Shown piece by piece: positions 1 to 8,480 of a stretch of DNA of 64,000 nucleotides. The notes beneath the pieces are model-generated. The model did not search any database, was not told the origin of the DNA, and saw only the letters and a list, made by a program, of their open reading frames with translations. Origin of the DNA: JBFWUW01 sp050247075 (GTDB taxonomy: Bacteria > Planctomycetota > Planctomycetia > Pirellulales > JBFWUW01). The DNA lies in contig JBFWUW010000006.1 of NCBI GenBank assembly GCA_050247075.1, positions 1 through 64,000 of the forward strand, read 5' to 3'. A program made the position numbers and the translations under genes. The number at the start of each line of letters is the position of its first letter. Position 1 is the stretch's first letter.

Positions 1-57
1 ACCGGCGGGGCGGGCTAGCCTCGGTGCGCCGGCTTTGCGGTGCCTCGTTCCCCAATC

Positions 58-783
58 TCATTCATCAGCCTTGGCTTCAACCAGGTCCAAGTCCTTGATG
101 GTGATCTTGCGGAACTGCACCGTCCCTTTGGTGTTTTGGAATCCGATTCGGCCGCGGCGGGGACGGTCGGCCAGCGATTCGCGGCCGGTTTGCCGCACGG
201 CGGTTTGCTTGTCGAGGTCGATATCTTGCACGACGACGTCGTTGATGGTGACTTTGACTCGCTCGCCCGCACAATCAACCTCCAGCGTGTTCCATTGGCC
301 GGCCTTCTTGGCGGCAGCGCGGGCGGGAGGAATCTCGCCATACACGGCCCCCGTTTTTTGCTCGGGCCGGGCACCGCTGGGGTAGTACTTTTTTTCATCG
401 ACGAGCTGAATCTCCAATCCTGTCGCGGCGGGGTCGCCTTGCGGCGCAAACCGCAGGCCAATTCCCCCTTCGGCCCCCGGTAGCACGCGCCAATCGCAGC
501 GCAGGGTGAAATCGCCGAATTCGTCACCGCTGAAGATCCAGGTTTTTCGGCCCAGACCGGTCAGCATGTCATCGTCAATCCGCCACGGCGCGCCGTCCCC
601 CGGCTGCGGTTGGGCCACGTCGGCCCACTCGCCAAATGTCCAGCCTTCGTATTGGCCCTGGGGAAAGAGCGGCTCAAACGTCGGCTCGACCGCCACGGCA
701 AGGCCGCCGAACTGGGCCAAACAAATCGCCGCGGAGAACGCAACGAAGAAAGCCGTCCGGGAAAGTGAGCGTTGTATCTGCAT
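58..783 (-). CDS. Secreted DUF1080 (3-keto-disaccharide hydrolase-like) protein
   Basis: A 241-residue exported protein. The ATG at 783 is chosen because the reading frame upstream offers only a TTG; it gives a hydrophobic signal peptide ending near AVAVEP. The mature part has the DUF1080 pattern of the concanavalin-like fold: an early 'EGWTFGEW' segment, the core 'DFTLRCDWRVLPGAEGGIGL', then 'WNTLEVDCAGERVKVTINDV' and the closing 'GRIGFQNTKGTVQFRKITI'. Family members occur in large numbers in planctomycetes and act on glycans or keto-sugars outside the cytoplasm; the exact substrate cannot be read here. It is transcribed in the same direction as spoVG and ispE but 89 bp beyond spoVG, so co-transcription is possible, not shown. 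Confidence 0.85.
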   Translation of the reverse strand: MQIQRSLSRTAFFVAFSAAICLAQFGGLAVAVEPTFEPLFPQGQYEGWTFGEWADVAQPQPGDGAPWRIDDDMLTGLGRKTWIFSGDEFGDFTLRCDWRVLPGAEGGIGLRFAPQGDPAATGLEIQLVDEKKYYPSGARPEQKTGAVYGEIPPARAAAKKAGQWNTLEVDCAGERVKVTINDVVVQDIDLDKQTAVRQTGRESLADRPRRGRIGFQNTKGTVQFRKITIKDLDLVEAKADE

Positions 784-872
784 GGGTGCGTTGCCAATGT
801 CGTCGGAGTTCAAGCGTAAAATGCGTCTGGCAGATGAGATTAGATAATATCAAACGGCTAAACTGCCGTGGG

Positions 873-1520
873 CTAGAAAATTCCCGCGCCAAACCCGTCC
901 TTGCGCGGCTTGGATGCTGGCGTGGAATCGGCCGATTTTGGCGGCGCATGCGGGGCGGGAATGTCGCGGGCGTGGGGTGTAGCGGGGCCGCGGACAGGAC
1001 CGCGATGCGGCCCATGCGGTAACTCTGGAGGTTGGATATGGGTGGCCTCCACGGGCTGGCGGACAGGTGTTCGCGGCTCTGTCGAACCAGGTTCCAGCCC
1101 TGAGTCAGCGTCGATATCGTCATATCGCGAGACATAGCCCGGCAGTTTGGCTTGCTCGATCTCTTTTTGCAGGGCCGCAATCACACGCTGCTGGATTTGT
1201 TCCCGACAGGCAGAGTTGATCGGGTGCGCGATATCGGCGTACAGCTTGGCGCGGCCATCCTCGTCGCGCGTGGCCCGGTCGGCGGCCAGCCGCCCGCCGC
1301 ACTGATTGCAAAAGACGGCCCGCAAGTGGTTCTTGCCGCCGCATTGCGGGCAGTGGCCGGTCAATTTGCGGCTGGGCATGGCCACGAAAGGCCCGTTGGT
1401 TCCTTCGATGATTTTCAGATCGCGAATTACGAAGCAGTCGTCGAAGGTAATCGAACAAAACGCCTGCAGGCGCTCTCCCGGGTCTTCCATCAGCTTGATC
1501 CGTACCTCGGTGATTTCCAC
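873..1520 (-). CDS. spoVG: SpoVG-family regulator with zinc-ribbon motifs and long C-terminal tail
   Basis: The first 70 residues are SpoVG: 'MEITEVRIKL', 'FCSITFDDCFVIRDLKIIEG' and 'GPFVAMPSRK' are the family core, which in other bacteria binds nucleic acid and affects septation and gene expression. The start is GTG, supported by a perfect AGGAGG seven bases upstream. Unlike the usual 85-100-residue SpoVG, this protein has 215 residues. After the core come two CxxC pairs (HCPQCGGKNHL and FCNQCGG, about residues 56-78) that look like a zinc ribbon, a segment 'KLYADIAHPINSACREQIQ' found in long SpoVG proteins, and a disordered Pro/His-rich tail. It lies 112 bp downstream of ispE on the same strand, a neighbourhood also known for spoVG in Firmicutes. 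Confidence 0.9.
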   Translation of the reverse strand: MEITEVRIKLMEDPGERLQAFCSITFDDCFVIRDLKIIEGTNGPFVAMPSRKLTGHCPQCGGKNHLRAVFCNQCGGRLAADRATRDEDGRAKLYADIAHPINSACREQIQQRVIAALQKEIEQAKLPGYVSRYDDIDADSGLEPGSTEPRTPVRQPVEATHIQPPELPHGPHRGPVRGPATPHARDIPAPHAPPKSADSTPASKPRKDGFGAGIF

Positions 1521-1632
1521 GGCTGACCTCCTGCGGGTGGAGCGCCAAACACATCAATGGTTTGGCGGCGATTCTTCTTTGGCTCCGGCGGTCCGCGCCG
1601 GCCGTCTTGCCAGCGCGAACCAGACATGGCTT

Positions 1633-2553
1633 CTAGCATCGGAAACCGCAACTGGTGCGGCAGGTGTAAACATGGCCCAGCCCCCGCATTCGCAACCGCT
1701 CGGCAACCTGGCGCGCATGACGGGCGTTGCGGCACAGGCCAAAGTAGCTGCTGCCGCTGCCGCTCATCTGCGCGCCGAGCACATCTTGTCGGGCAAACTC
1801 TTGCCGCAGACGTTCGATCCACGGCGAAAGTTGCGCGGCGGCCGGCTGCAATCGGTTGTGCAGCAGACGGCCTACCAGCGCGGCATCTCCGGCTTGCCAG
1901 GCCTGTTGCAGATCGTTGGCCCGCCGGGCAGGTTGGGCAGGTTGGCAAGCCTTGTAGACATCGGCCGTGGCCAGGCTAGCCGCGGGATAGGCTACCGCCA
2001 GATGTAGCGGAACCAGCCCCGGCAGCGGTACGATTTGTTCTCCGCGTCCCCGGCAAATGGCGGCGCTGTTCTCCAGAAAAAATGGTACATCGCTTCCCAG
2101 GCGCGCGGCCACGGACTGCAATTGCTGGCGTTTCATTCCCATCCGCCAAACCAGGTTGGCGGCCACCAGGGCCGCGGCTGCGTCGCTGGAACCGCCGGCC
2201 AGGCCCGCGGCCAGGGGAATGCGTTTGATTAACGTCACAGTCGCGCCCGCCCGCGGGGCGTGTCCCTCGCGAAGCATTTCTAGCGCTCGCACGACGATGT
2301 TTCGTTGGCCGCTGGGCAATTCGATGTCGCGCCAGGCGTCGGGCTGGGCGGCGGGCGAAGCCCAACGGCAATGGAGATCGATCCGTCCGTGCGCGGCTGG
2401 CTGCAGGATCAGGGTATCGTGCAGGTCGATGGGGGCCATCACCGTCTCGATTTCGTGAAATCCGTCTGCCCGCTTGGACAAAACTTCCAAGAAGAGGTTC
2501 AGCTTGGCGGGGGTCCACACCTCCACGCTTTGCGTTGCGGCACGAACAAGCAT
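1633..2553 (-). CDS. ispE: 4-diphosphocytidyl-2-C-methyl-D-erythritol kinase
   Basis: A GHMP-family kinase that phosphorylates CDP-methylerythritol in the non-mevalonate (MEP) isoprenoid pathway, in the cytoplasm. The N-terminal 'WTPAKLNLFLEVLSKRADGF' with 'ADGFHEIETVM' is the IspE signature. The Gly-rich ATP loop follows as 'KRIPLAAGLAGGSSDAAAAL', and the third GHMP motif is 'LGAQMSGSGSSYFGL'. Starting at the ATG at 2553 gives 306 residues, the normal size; 28 further codons upstream are open but not IspE-like. Upstream lies the long gene-poor stretch, so the promoter of the ispE-spoVG pair should be there. The N-terminus is otherwise ordinary and no damage is visible. Confidence 0.95.
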   Translation of the reverse strand: MLVRAATQSVEVWTPAKLNLFLEVLSKRADGFHEIETVMAPIDLHDTLILQPAAHGRIDLHCRWASPAAQPDAWRDIELPSGQRNIVVRALEMLREGHAPRAGATVTLIKRIPLAAGLAGGSSDAAAALVAANLVWRMGMKRQQLQSVAARLGSDVPFFLENSAAICRGRGEQIVPLPGLVPLHLAVAYPAASLATADVYKACQPAQPARRANDLQQAWQAGDAALVGRLLHNRLQPAAAQLSPWIERLRQEFARQDVLGAQMSGSGSSYFGLCRNARHARQVAERLRMRGLGHVYTCRTSCGFRC

Positions 2554-2866
2554 TCTTGAGAGCTTTAACCGGCGAAGCGACCAACCACGAAGTGGCTCGG
2601 CAAGGACCGCATCCCACGCCAGCAACAGCCACGGCATCGTCGTGCGGACTCAAGCCCGAAATGGCAAAGCGACAGGCAATCGCGGCCCTATTCCCCCAGA
2701 GACGTTGGGGATGACGAACGTCAGGTGCCGCACAACGCGATTCTAGGGTAGCCCACCGTATCGGTCAACTTCGATGGGAGCCGTTTGGAAAGGATGAAGG
2801 CGGAAGGATGAAGGATGAAACGAGAGTTCTTCTGGTTTTGACCTAAAGCGCTGCACAACTGGCCTT

Positions 2867-3405
2867 ACCTGTTCCATTATTGCCGTGTTTTGGGGGGTTG
2901 TGGAACAGGTAGACGTAGCCGCAAAGCTCCTGCTTTGTAGGCTTGATTTGTGAGTTGCATGCCACTCGCAGTGCGGTTGCCCGGCATGGAGTTTCCGAAC
3001 AGACCCAAGCCAACATGGCGGGAGCCATGTGGCTACGTACCCGCACCACTTCACGGAGTGGTGCAGGTAGCAAAACGGTATATCTCCCACAAATCAAGGG
3101 GTTTTTCGTTGGGGCGGCCGCGTTACCTGTTCCAACAACGGGGGTGTGGTGCGGGTACCCGTAGCCGCGAAGCTCCTGCTTTGCCGGCTTGATGTGTGAG
3201 TTGCATGCCACGCGCAGTGCGGTTGCCCGGCTTGGACCATCGAAACAGACCCAAGCCAACATGGCGGGAGTCATGTGGCTACGTACCCGCACCATTTAAC
3301 CGTGTGGTGCAGGTAGCAAAACGGCTTATCTCCCACAAATCAAGGGGTTTTTCGTTGGGGCGGCCGCGTTACCTGTTCCATCAACGGGGGTGTGGTGCGG
3401 GTTGC
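2867..3405. repeat. Tandem 246-bp repeat, two copies plus flanking part-copies
   Basis: Two near-identical units lie head to tail: the block starting GTAGCCGC(A/G)AAGCTCCTGC occurs at 2915 and 3161, and the block CGGCCGCGTTACCTGTTCCA at 3115 and 3361, both exactly 246 bp apart. A diverged start of a unit (ACCTGTTCCA) is at 2867 and an end fragment reaches about 3405. Inside each unit an inverted pair resembles GTAGCC...CATGTGGCTAC, the same palindrome family seen at 51395 and 55311. Short open frames run through both copies but look like by-products of the repeat. Confidence 0.85.
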
Positions 3406-4237
3406 GATGGCCCCGAATCGCCGTCGAAGACAGCTACTACGGCCGCGCGCACCATCAACGCCCCGCGTGACGACCGCGTTTCAAAAATATGATCAGGCCC
3501 CGTGGCACGTACCGATCAGCGGAGGTGCGACGAAAAAGACGCCGCACCCAATTGAACCAACCAGCCGGCAACGGTAGCCGTAATTAAGGACTCGCCCCAT
3601 CGACCGTCCGCCACGGCCATGCTGTTCGAGCACGCGGCGGACGACGATGCTTGGGCGGTTTAGGGGCTTCGCGCCCGTTGGACGTGTAAAGGCCACGTCG
3701 GCGCGCAAAGCCAGACGCTGACAATTGTACAAGATAAGATCGTTTTGTAAACTATTAAAATAGTTGTTTAGACATGTATTGTCTGCGCCTTTGCAAGGGC
3801 GAAGTGGCCGGCGATGGCTGGCTTGACTGTCGCCTGCGTGCCCTGGAAAGCTCTCGCCTATCCATCAATGCCCGCTTATGAACCGCAGCTAAGCGAACAG
3901 CTCCACGGCGGCTTGGCTCTTCACTGGGGTGGAGGTCGTGCGTCCAATTTCGTAGCATGCATTTCAGCAATACGTTAGGTCCTCGACCCAACCGCATGGC
4001 CCCGTGCTCAAATCATGGGTGTCCCCTGGCTGCGTCTTACCGCCGCCGGCGTGCGGTTCGAGGCCGAAGTGACTGGCAAGGTCTTCCTCGTAGGACTCTT
4101 TCATTCCCAACTCCAAACCGGTTTATCCCGGCGCTTTCGGTGTCCCCTGGCTTTCCTGATGCATCAAGATTGACAAGTCCATGCCGCACCGCAAAATTGC
4201 CGTAAGATTGCACCGCACTTCGGCGGTCGAATACCTG
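3406..4237. other. Gene-poor stretch before the cassette
   Basis: No convincing gene is seen. It holds an AT-rich palindrome AACTATTAAAATAGTT at 3750-3765, unusual in this GC-rich sequence, and a 14-base direct repeat GGTGTCCCCTGGCT at about 4018 and 4139. The open frames here are below 85 codons and lack ribosome-binding sites or recognisable domains. Confidence 0.5.
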
Positions 4238-5041
4238 TTAGACGGCCTTTGATATACTTATGAGTCCCGATGAGATCACTGGCGAGATACAGCGGCTTGC
4301 TCACGAGAATGGGGGCAAGCCGCTTGGTGAGCGTCTGTTCCTCGCCAGTGTTGGTTTGACTCGATCTATGCTGTGGTCCGCTGGCTTTGCCAGCTACAGC
4401 GACGCATTGATTGCCGCAGGATTCGGTAAGAACCAATTTAATTCTGCGTTGGACCCCAAGATCGTTCTGGAGTCGCTCTTTGAGCTAATTCGCGGCATCG
4501 GACGCTTTCCGACCAAGGGGCACATCAAGGCTGCTCGTGCAAAGGACAACACCTTTCCAAGCTACGAGGCGATTCTCACTGCCGCAGGCGGCGCGTTCTC
4601 AAACTTGCCAAGCGTTGCGCGGGCGTTTTGCCAAGCCAACGGCATCTCAGATGTTTCGCATCTCATCCCTCAAAGCAAGGGGCCGGCTACCCGAGAGACA
4701 AAATCAGCTAGCCGAGCAGTTACCGGCTACGTGTACCTGTTAAAGCACGGGCAACACTACAAGATCGGCCGCTCCAACGACACAGCTCGCCGACGCCGAG
4801 AGATTTCGCTCCTGCTCCCCGCGGAGCTCGAGCATGTTCATATCATCGAGACAGACGACCCGGAGGGGATAGAGGCATACTGGCATCGTCGCCTGGCATC
4901 CATGCGCGTGCGCGGAGAGTGGTTCGCGCTAACTTCCGACGACGTTGCTGCATTCAAACGCAGGAAGTACCAGTAGGTGGGGCGGCCGTCTAACTATTCG
5001 TTCAAGCCGATGCCGCTTCGCGGCATGGCTTAACTTAAGCG
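4238..5041 (+). mobile_element. Single integron-type gene cassette (no integrase nearby)
   Basis: The segment has the anatomy of a mobile integron cassette: a GTTAGAC box at 4237-4243, a single gene starting 22 bases later with almost no leader, and an attC site directly behind the gene. The cassette's left edge GTTAGAC is the exact reverse complement of the attC R'' box GTCTAAC at 4988-4994. This is expected because in the excised circle the left edge completes the R' box. Removing 4238-5041 would join ...AATACCTG to TCACTGC.... No tyrosine recombinase and no second attC were seen. Confidence 0.75.
4260..4976 (+). CDS. GIY-YIG (T5orf172-type) nuclease-domain protein, cassette-borne
   Basis: A 238-residue protein. 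The C-terminal part (about residues 156-238) is a GIY-YIG/T5orf172 domain: 'GYVYLLKHGQHYKIGRS' supplies the GxY and K-I-G elements, followed by the basic 'RRRREIS', a conserved Glu in 'EAYWHRRLA' and 'GEWFALT'. Such domains cut or bind DNA in phage and defence proteins. The N-terminal half is helical with a repeated pattern ('SAGFASYSDALIAAGFG', 'FPSYEAILTAAGGAFSN') typical of small DNA-binding repeats linked to homing-type endonucleases. It is the only gene of an integron-type cassette, has no clear ribosome-binding site, and its neighbours are non-coding. Target and biological role are unknown. Confidence 0.8.
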   Translation: MSPDEITGEIQRLAHENGGKPLGERLFLASVGLTRSMLWSAGFASYSDALIAAGFGKNQFNSALDPKIVLESLFELIRGIGRFPTKGHIKAARAKDNTFPSYEAILTAAGGAFSNLPSVARAFCQANGISDVSHLIPQSKGPATRETKSASRAVTGYVYLLKHGQHYKIGRSNDTARRRREISLLLPAELEHVHIIETDDPEGIEAYWHRRLASMRVRGEWFALTSDDVAAFKRRKYQ

Positions 5042-5047
5042 TCACTG
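4988..5047 (+). other. attC recombination site
   Basis: GTCTAAC (R'') at 4988, TTCAAGC (L'') following, a stem-loop GCCGATGCCGC-TTC-GCGGCATGGC, GCTTAAC (L') at 5028-5034, and an R' position at 5041-5047 that reads GTCACTG instead of GTTRRRY. Spacing and the TTCGTTCAAGC / GGCTTAACTTAAGC arms closely match attC sites of the aadA cassette type. The altered R' is what is expected when the cassette sits alone in a non-attC target. Confidence 0.8.
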
Positions 5048-5331
5048 CTCCCGCACCGTTCCGCGTTCCCACGCGAACCTATCCCGCACCACATTGCGAC
5101 CCATCCTGTCAAATCCAATAGTGCAAGTGACCGCCAACCTGGCCGTGGCGAGCCGGGCTGGTGGCAAGGCCGGCAGCGAAGCGAATGGCGAGAGCGGAGT
5201 TGATGATCTGGCAGCGTTGACCTGCGGCGGCGTCCATCAGTTTTTCCGGTTTGAATTCAACGCCGCTGCGCCTTCCCGTGGGTCAAACGCCAGTCAGCCC
5301 GCACCCCAGTTGCCGTCATCTGCATTTCTTC
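5042..5331. other. Non-coding gap
   Basis: Between the cassette and the convergent dehydrogenase gene there is no recognisable gene, repeat or terminator. The one open frame (5094-5342, plus strand) has no domain signature or ribosome-binding site. Confidence 0.5.
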
Positions 5332-7620
5332 CTACGGCTTGAGCGATTGAATCCACTCCCCAATGAGCTCCACGGCGTCTTGATCGACGACGGTGGAGGC
5401 AATGTGCGGCATGCGGCCTAGCCCCAAGCGGGTCATGCGGTGATGCACCAGCGAACGGGCGGGATCGCCAGGCACGATGATCCGCGCGTCGGCAATTCCC
5501 AATGGGCCTTGCCCTGGGCGCGTAAGCAATGTGCCGGTGTCCTTGAGATCCAATGTGGCCAGAAGTTGAAACTCGGCGTTGCCGCCTCCCCATTTCATGT
5601 GGCAGTGGGCGCAGTTGGCGTGCAGGTAAGACCGCGCCCGGGCGTCCAGCGGTTGCGAAGCATCGCGATAGTCGGCCAGTTTGGGAAGATTCTCCACGCG
5701 GTCGGGCAGCGGTTTTGTAAACAGGCCCAGGTGCTGCAGCGTGTCGAGCTGGTTGGCCGTGGTGCCGCCGTAGTCGTGGTCTTTGTTCATTTGCAGCGTG
5801 TTCAAGCCCAGCACATACTTGCCGGGCATGGTATGGCACAGCGTGCATTCGGTGCGGCTGGGAAAATGCCAAATCTGCTCACGCTTGCCACCCTCGGCCG
5901 ACTTGTCGGCAATGGTGAACTTGCGGTCGGCTCCGGCGGCCTCCAGTAGTTCGGCATCGGTCTGATCGTCGTTCCAGACGTAGGTGTAGCCCCGCCAAAC
6001 CTGGTCGCCAACCTCCTCGTTGCCGGCCAGCAGTTCCAAATGCAGCAACCGCGTTTCCAAACGGCGACGGCTGGCGGCATTTCCCTCTTCCAGATCGAGC
6101 GAGAAAGTCTTGACGATCACCGTGCCATCTGGAAAACGCCAGCCCGGCGGCGCGCCGGGGGCGGGCTGCGGGTACTCCACGGTGTTGTACTCAATCCGCG
6201 AATTGCCCGGCACGGCGATAAAGCGGTCTTTCTCGGCACCGTCGCTCCACAGTGGGGCGTTCACGGAATAAGGAATCAAACCGTCGGTCGGAATGTGGTC
6301 CTTGGTCGAAGCGAACAGCCCCGTTTGGCTGAGCAGGCGGGGAAAGTCCGCGGTTTTGACAGCGGGAGGGGCCTTGACTAGCCGATGCAGCCGCCCCCCG
6401 ATGAAGTCCAGCAGGTAGACTTCTCCCGATTCATCCTGGCCAAAGTCGATAATGCGAAACTGCGTATCGACCAGTTCCTGGCTCCAGGTGGCCTGGCCCG
6501 ACTGGTACCGCAAGCCCCACACCTTGCCGGTGTCGTAGTCGCCGTAGATGTAGGCCCCTTCCAGCTCTGGTTGACGCTGCCCGTGGTAGACGTGTCCGCC
6601 GGTGATGCTGCGAAAGGCGGTGTGGCTATGCTCGACGATCGGGGGAATGATTGGCGACGGTCCCGGTTTGCGTTCGGGCCGGAAGGGGTGCGTCCCCTCT
6701 TTAATGCTCCATCCGTAGTTGCCGCCCCGTTCGATGCGGTAGACCATTTCCCACAGATCCTGCCCGACCTCGCCGGCCCACAGTTCGCCGTTGGCGGGAT
6801 CAAAATTGAACTTCCAGGCCTGCCGCAAACCGTAGGCCCAAATTTCCGGCCGCGCCCCAGGCGTTTCGACCAACGGATTATCCGCCGGAATGCCGTATGC
6901 TCGGCCGGCCGTGGGCTTGTCGATATCAATCCGCAGCATGGAGGCCAACAAGTCGCTGACATCCTGGCCGGTTTGCAGTTCGTCGGCGATGCCGCTACCG
7001 TCACCCGTTACGATATAGAGATAGCCGTCGGGACCGAATTGCAAACAGCCGCCGTTATGCCCGCCCGAGGGCCACTCGATGATGATCTTCTCGCTAGCCG
7101 GATCGCAAACGGGCGGATTGCCGGAGGCCTTGAACCGCGAGACTCTGGTCCCTTTTTCGGAAGGATTGGCCGGATCGAGCACGTTGGTGACAAACACCAG
7201 CCCGTTCTCGGCAAACTGGGGATGGAACGCCAGCCCGTAACAGGTTTTGCCGATGTCGATCATCAACTCGGCCCGCTCGACATCCTCGGCGTTGCGAAAG
7301 GTGTAGATCTTTCCTAGACGCTCGACGACGCACAGCCGGTTCTGGCCAGGCACGGTGGCTAGTTCCAACGGTTGGTCGAACGTACTCTTGGCCGGGTCGG
7401 AGAACTTTTTAAGGTTGGTGAAGTGCGGCTCGGTGCGGTAGGGATTGGGCGGTTCCGGCGTGCCGACGATTTTGCCGGTGGTCCAGGGAACGCGCTTTTC
7501 AATGCCAAACGGCCGGCGTACGGCGGCCTTGCCTGGCGCGGCGGCTAGAGCATGCTTTGTGCCGTTCCCAGCAAATACGAGCAGGAGAACCGCCAAAGAA
7601 ATAGGTAATGTGCGACCCAT
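5332..7620 (-). CDS. PQQ-type sugar dehydrogenase (GSDH) fused to dihaem cytochrome c region
   Basis: A 762-residue exported protein. The ATG at 7620 gives a clean signal peptide (MGRTLPISLAVLLLVFAG). Residues of about 60-410 form the soluble glucose/sorbosone-dehydrogenase propeller, with 'LCVVERLGKIYTF', 'GHNGGCLQFGPDGYLYIVTG', 'IWAYGLRQAWKFNFDPANGE' and 'YGDYDTGKVWGLRY'. This family oxidises sugars or alcohols with PQQ. The C-terminal half carries two CxxCH haem c sites, CTLCH near residue 592 and CAHCH near 670, in the arrangement seen in planctomycete and verrucomicrobial periplasmic oxidoreductases. Electrons could therefore pass from the sugar to bound haem. It stands alone, transcribed away from the respiratory cluster; whether it feeds that chain is inference. 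Confidence 0.85.
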   Translation of the reverse strand: MGRTLPISLAVLLLVFAGNGTKHALAAAPGKAAVRRPFGIEKRVPWTTGKIVGTPEPPNPYRTEPHFTNLKKFSDPAKSTFDQPLELATVPGQNRLCVVERLGKIYTFRNAEDVERAELMIDIGKTCYGLAFHPQFAENGLVFVTNVLDPANPSEKGTRVSRFKASGNPPVCDPASEKIIIEWPSGGHNGGCLQFGPDGYLYIVTGDGSGIADELQTGQDVSDLLASMLRIDIDKPTAGRAYGIPADNPLVETPGARPEIWAYGLRQAWKFNFDPANGELWAGEVGQDLWEMVYRIERGGNYGWSIKEGTHPFRPERKPGPSPIIPPIVEHSHTAFRSITGGHVYHGQRQPELEGAYIYGDYDTGKVWGLRYQSGQATWSQELVDTQFRIIDFGQDESGEVYLLDFIGGRLHRLVKAPPAVKTADFPRLLSQTGLFASTKDHIPTDGLIPYSVNAPLWSDGAEKDRFIAVPGNSRIEYNTVEYPQPAPGAPPGWRFPDGTVIVKTFSLDLEEGNAASRRRLETRLLHLELLAGNEEVGDQVWRGYTYVWNDDQTDAELLEAAGADRKFTIADKSAEGGKREQIWHFPSRTECTLCHTMPGKYVLGLNTLQMNKDHDYGGTTANQLDTLQHLGLFTKPLPDRVENLPKLADYRDASQPLDARARSYLHANCAHCHMKWGGGNAEFQLLATLDLKDTGTLLTRPGQGPLGIADARIIVPGDPARSLVHHRMTRLGLGRMPHIASTVVDQDAVELIGEWIQSLKP

Positions 7621-8480
7621 GAGACTACACCCGCCAGTTGCGATTAGTGATGGATAGAATCGGTTTCCCAAGCACACGGTAGTCGTCCGGTACATCCAGA
7701 ACAAGAGTTGCGAGCCGAGTTGGCAAACAAGACATTTGAAGATAACGCAAAGGTAGCGGGCCAGATTGCCGTTGTCGTCGGCATTTGGCTGTAGGAGTCG
7801 TCATCGCCGACGACGGTCGGCATTTCAGGCGGGCGGCCGAGACCGCGAAAAACGCCGTATTCGCCGGCCGGTTTGTGCGTCGCGATGCCGTAACCGGTGG
7901 GAATCTCTCCGCCTCCGTTATGAGGAGAACCACGAATCAAACGAATCTAACGAATGGATATCCCAAGTGGAAACGTGCCGCGGAAAAGGGGGTGGGCCAC
8001 GACTAGAAATGCTCGTGCCGTCGGATTCCTATTCGTTCGATTCGTGGTTCTCACCCTGCCTCGGCTAGATGGTCGTGCGCATTCAACCCGCGGGCAATGC
8101 TTTATCTTCCACGGTCTGTTGGCGAGCTGCATTGCTCTTCATGGCGAAGGGCAAGTTCTCCTCATGCTGTTTGAGCAGAAATTGAAGCGGCGGGGATTCC
8201 CGCCGACGCGGGCGGAGGTTACAACAATGGCCACATCGGTACGTTGCCTTGTTCGGAAGGGATCTGCCGCGGATGTAGCGTTCGATGCGGTTCGAGGCAT
8301 CGCCCGACAGGTGGTATCCAGTGGGTCTCCACCCAAGTCGGTCGGGTTGACTTTTCGTCAGTTTTGGATAAAACGATTCAGAGGGAAGATTGTGAAATTT
8401 GTCACAATCCCCCCGCAGTGACTGGTTGCTTTGGTGAATTATCGCCTTAGGTGGCCTTCAGGCTCCTGTGAGTTGGCCTT
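7621..8480. other. Intergenic region between divergent dehydrogenase and respiratory cluster
   Basis: An 860-bp gap between divergent transcripts, so promoters for both the dehydrogenase and the respiratory cluster should lie here. It contains the inverted repeat at 7925-8052. The open frames inside lack domain signatures and ribosome-binding sites. No -35/-10 pair could be fixed with confidence. Confidence 0.5.
7925..8052. repeat. Inverted repeat with GAGAACCACGAATC ends
   Basis: GAGAACCACGAATCAAACGA at 7925 is mirrored by the complement of TCGTTCGATTCGTGGTTCTC ending at 8052; 21 of 22 arm bases pair. The 84-base centre is not palindromic. It resembles a small non-autonomous element or a dispersed intergenic repeat. 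Confidence 0.7.

Noticed and set aside
1306..2007. 233-codon open frame opposite spoVG and ispE
   Set aside because: Antisense to two well-supported genes and without domain features.
2743..3295. Open frames of 115 and 150 codons through the tandem repeat
   Set aside because: Their sequence repeats with the 246-bp period and no protein family is seen; they are by-products of the repeat.
3493..3732. 79-codon open frame on the minus strand
   Set aside because: No ribosome-binding site, no domain signature and Arg-rich composition typical of GC-rich chance frames.
3974..3980. A second GTTAGGT box, possible edge of another integron cassette
   Set aside because: No matching ACCTAAC box or attC stem is found between it and the cassette at 4238, so it is probably chance.
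7954..8421. 155-codon open frame upstream of the Rieske gene
   Set aside because: It runs through the inverted repeat and has no recognisable domain; composition is like other spurious frames.
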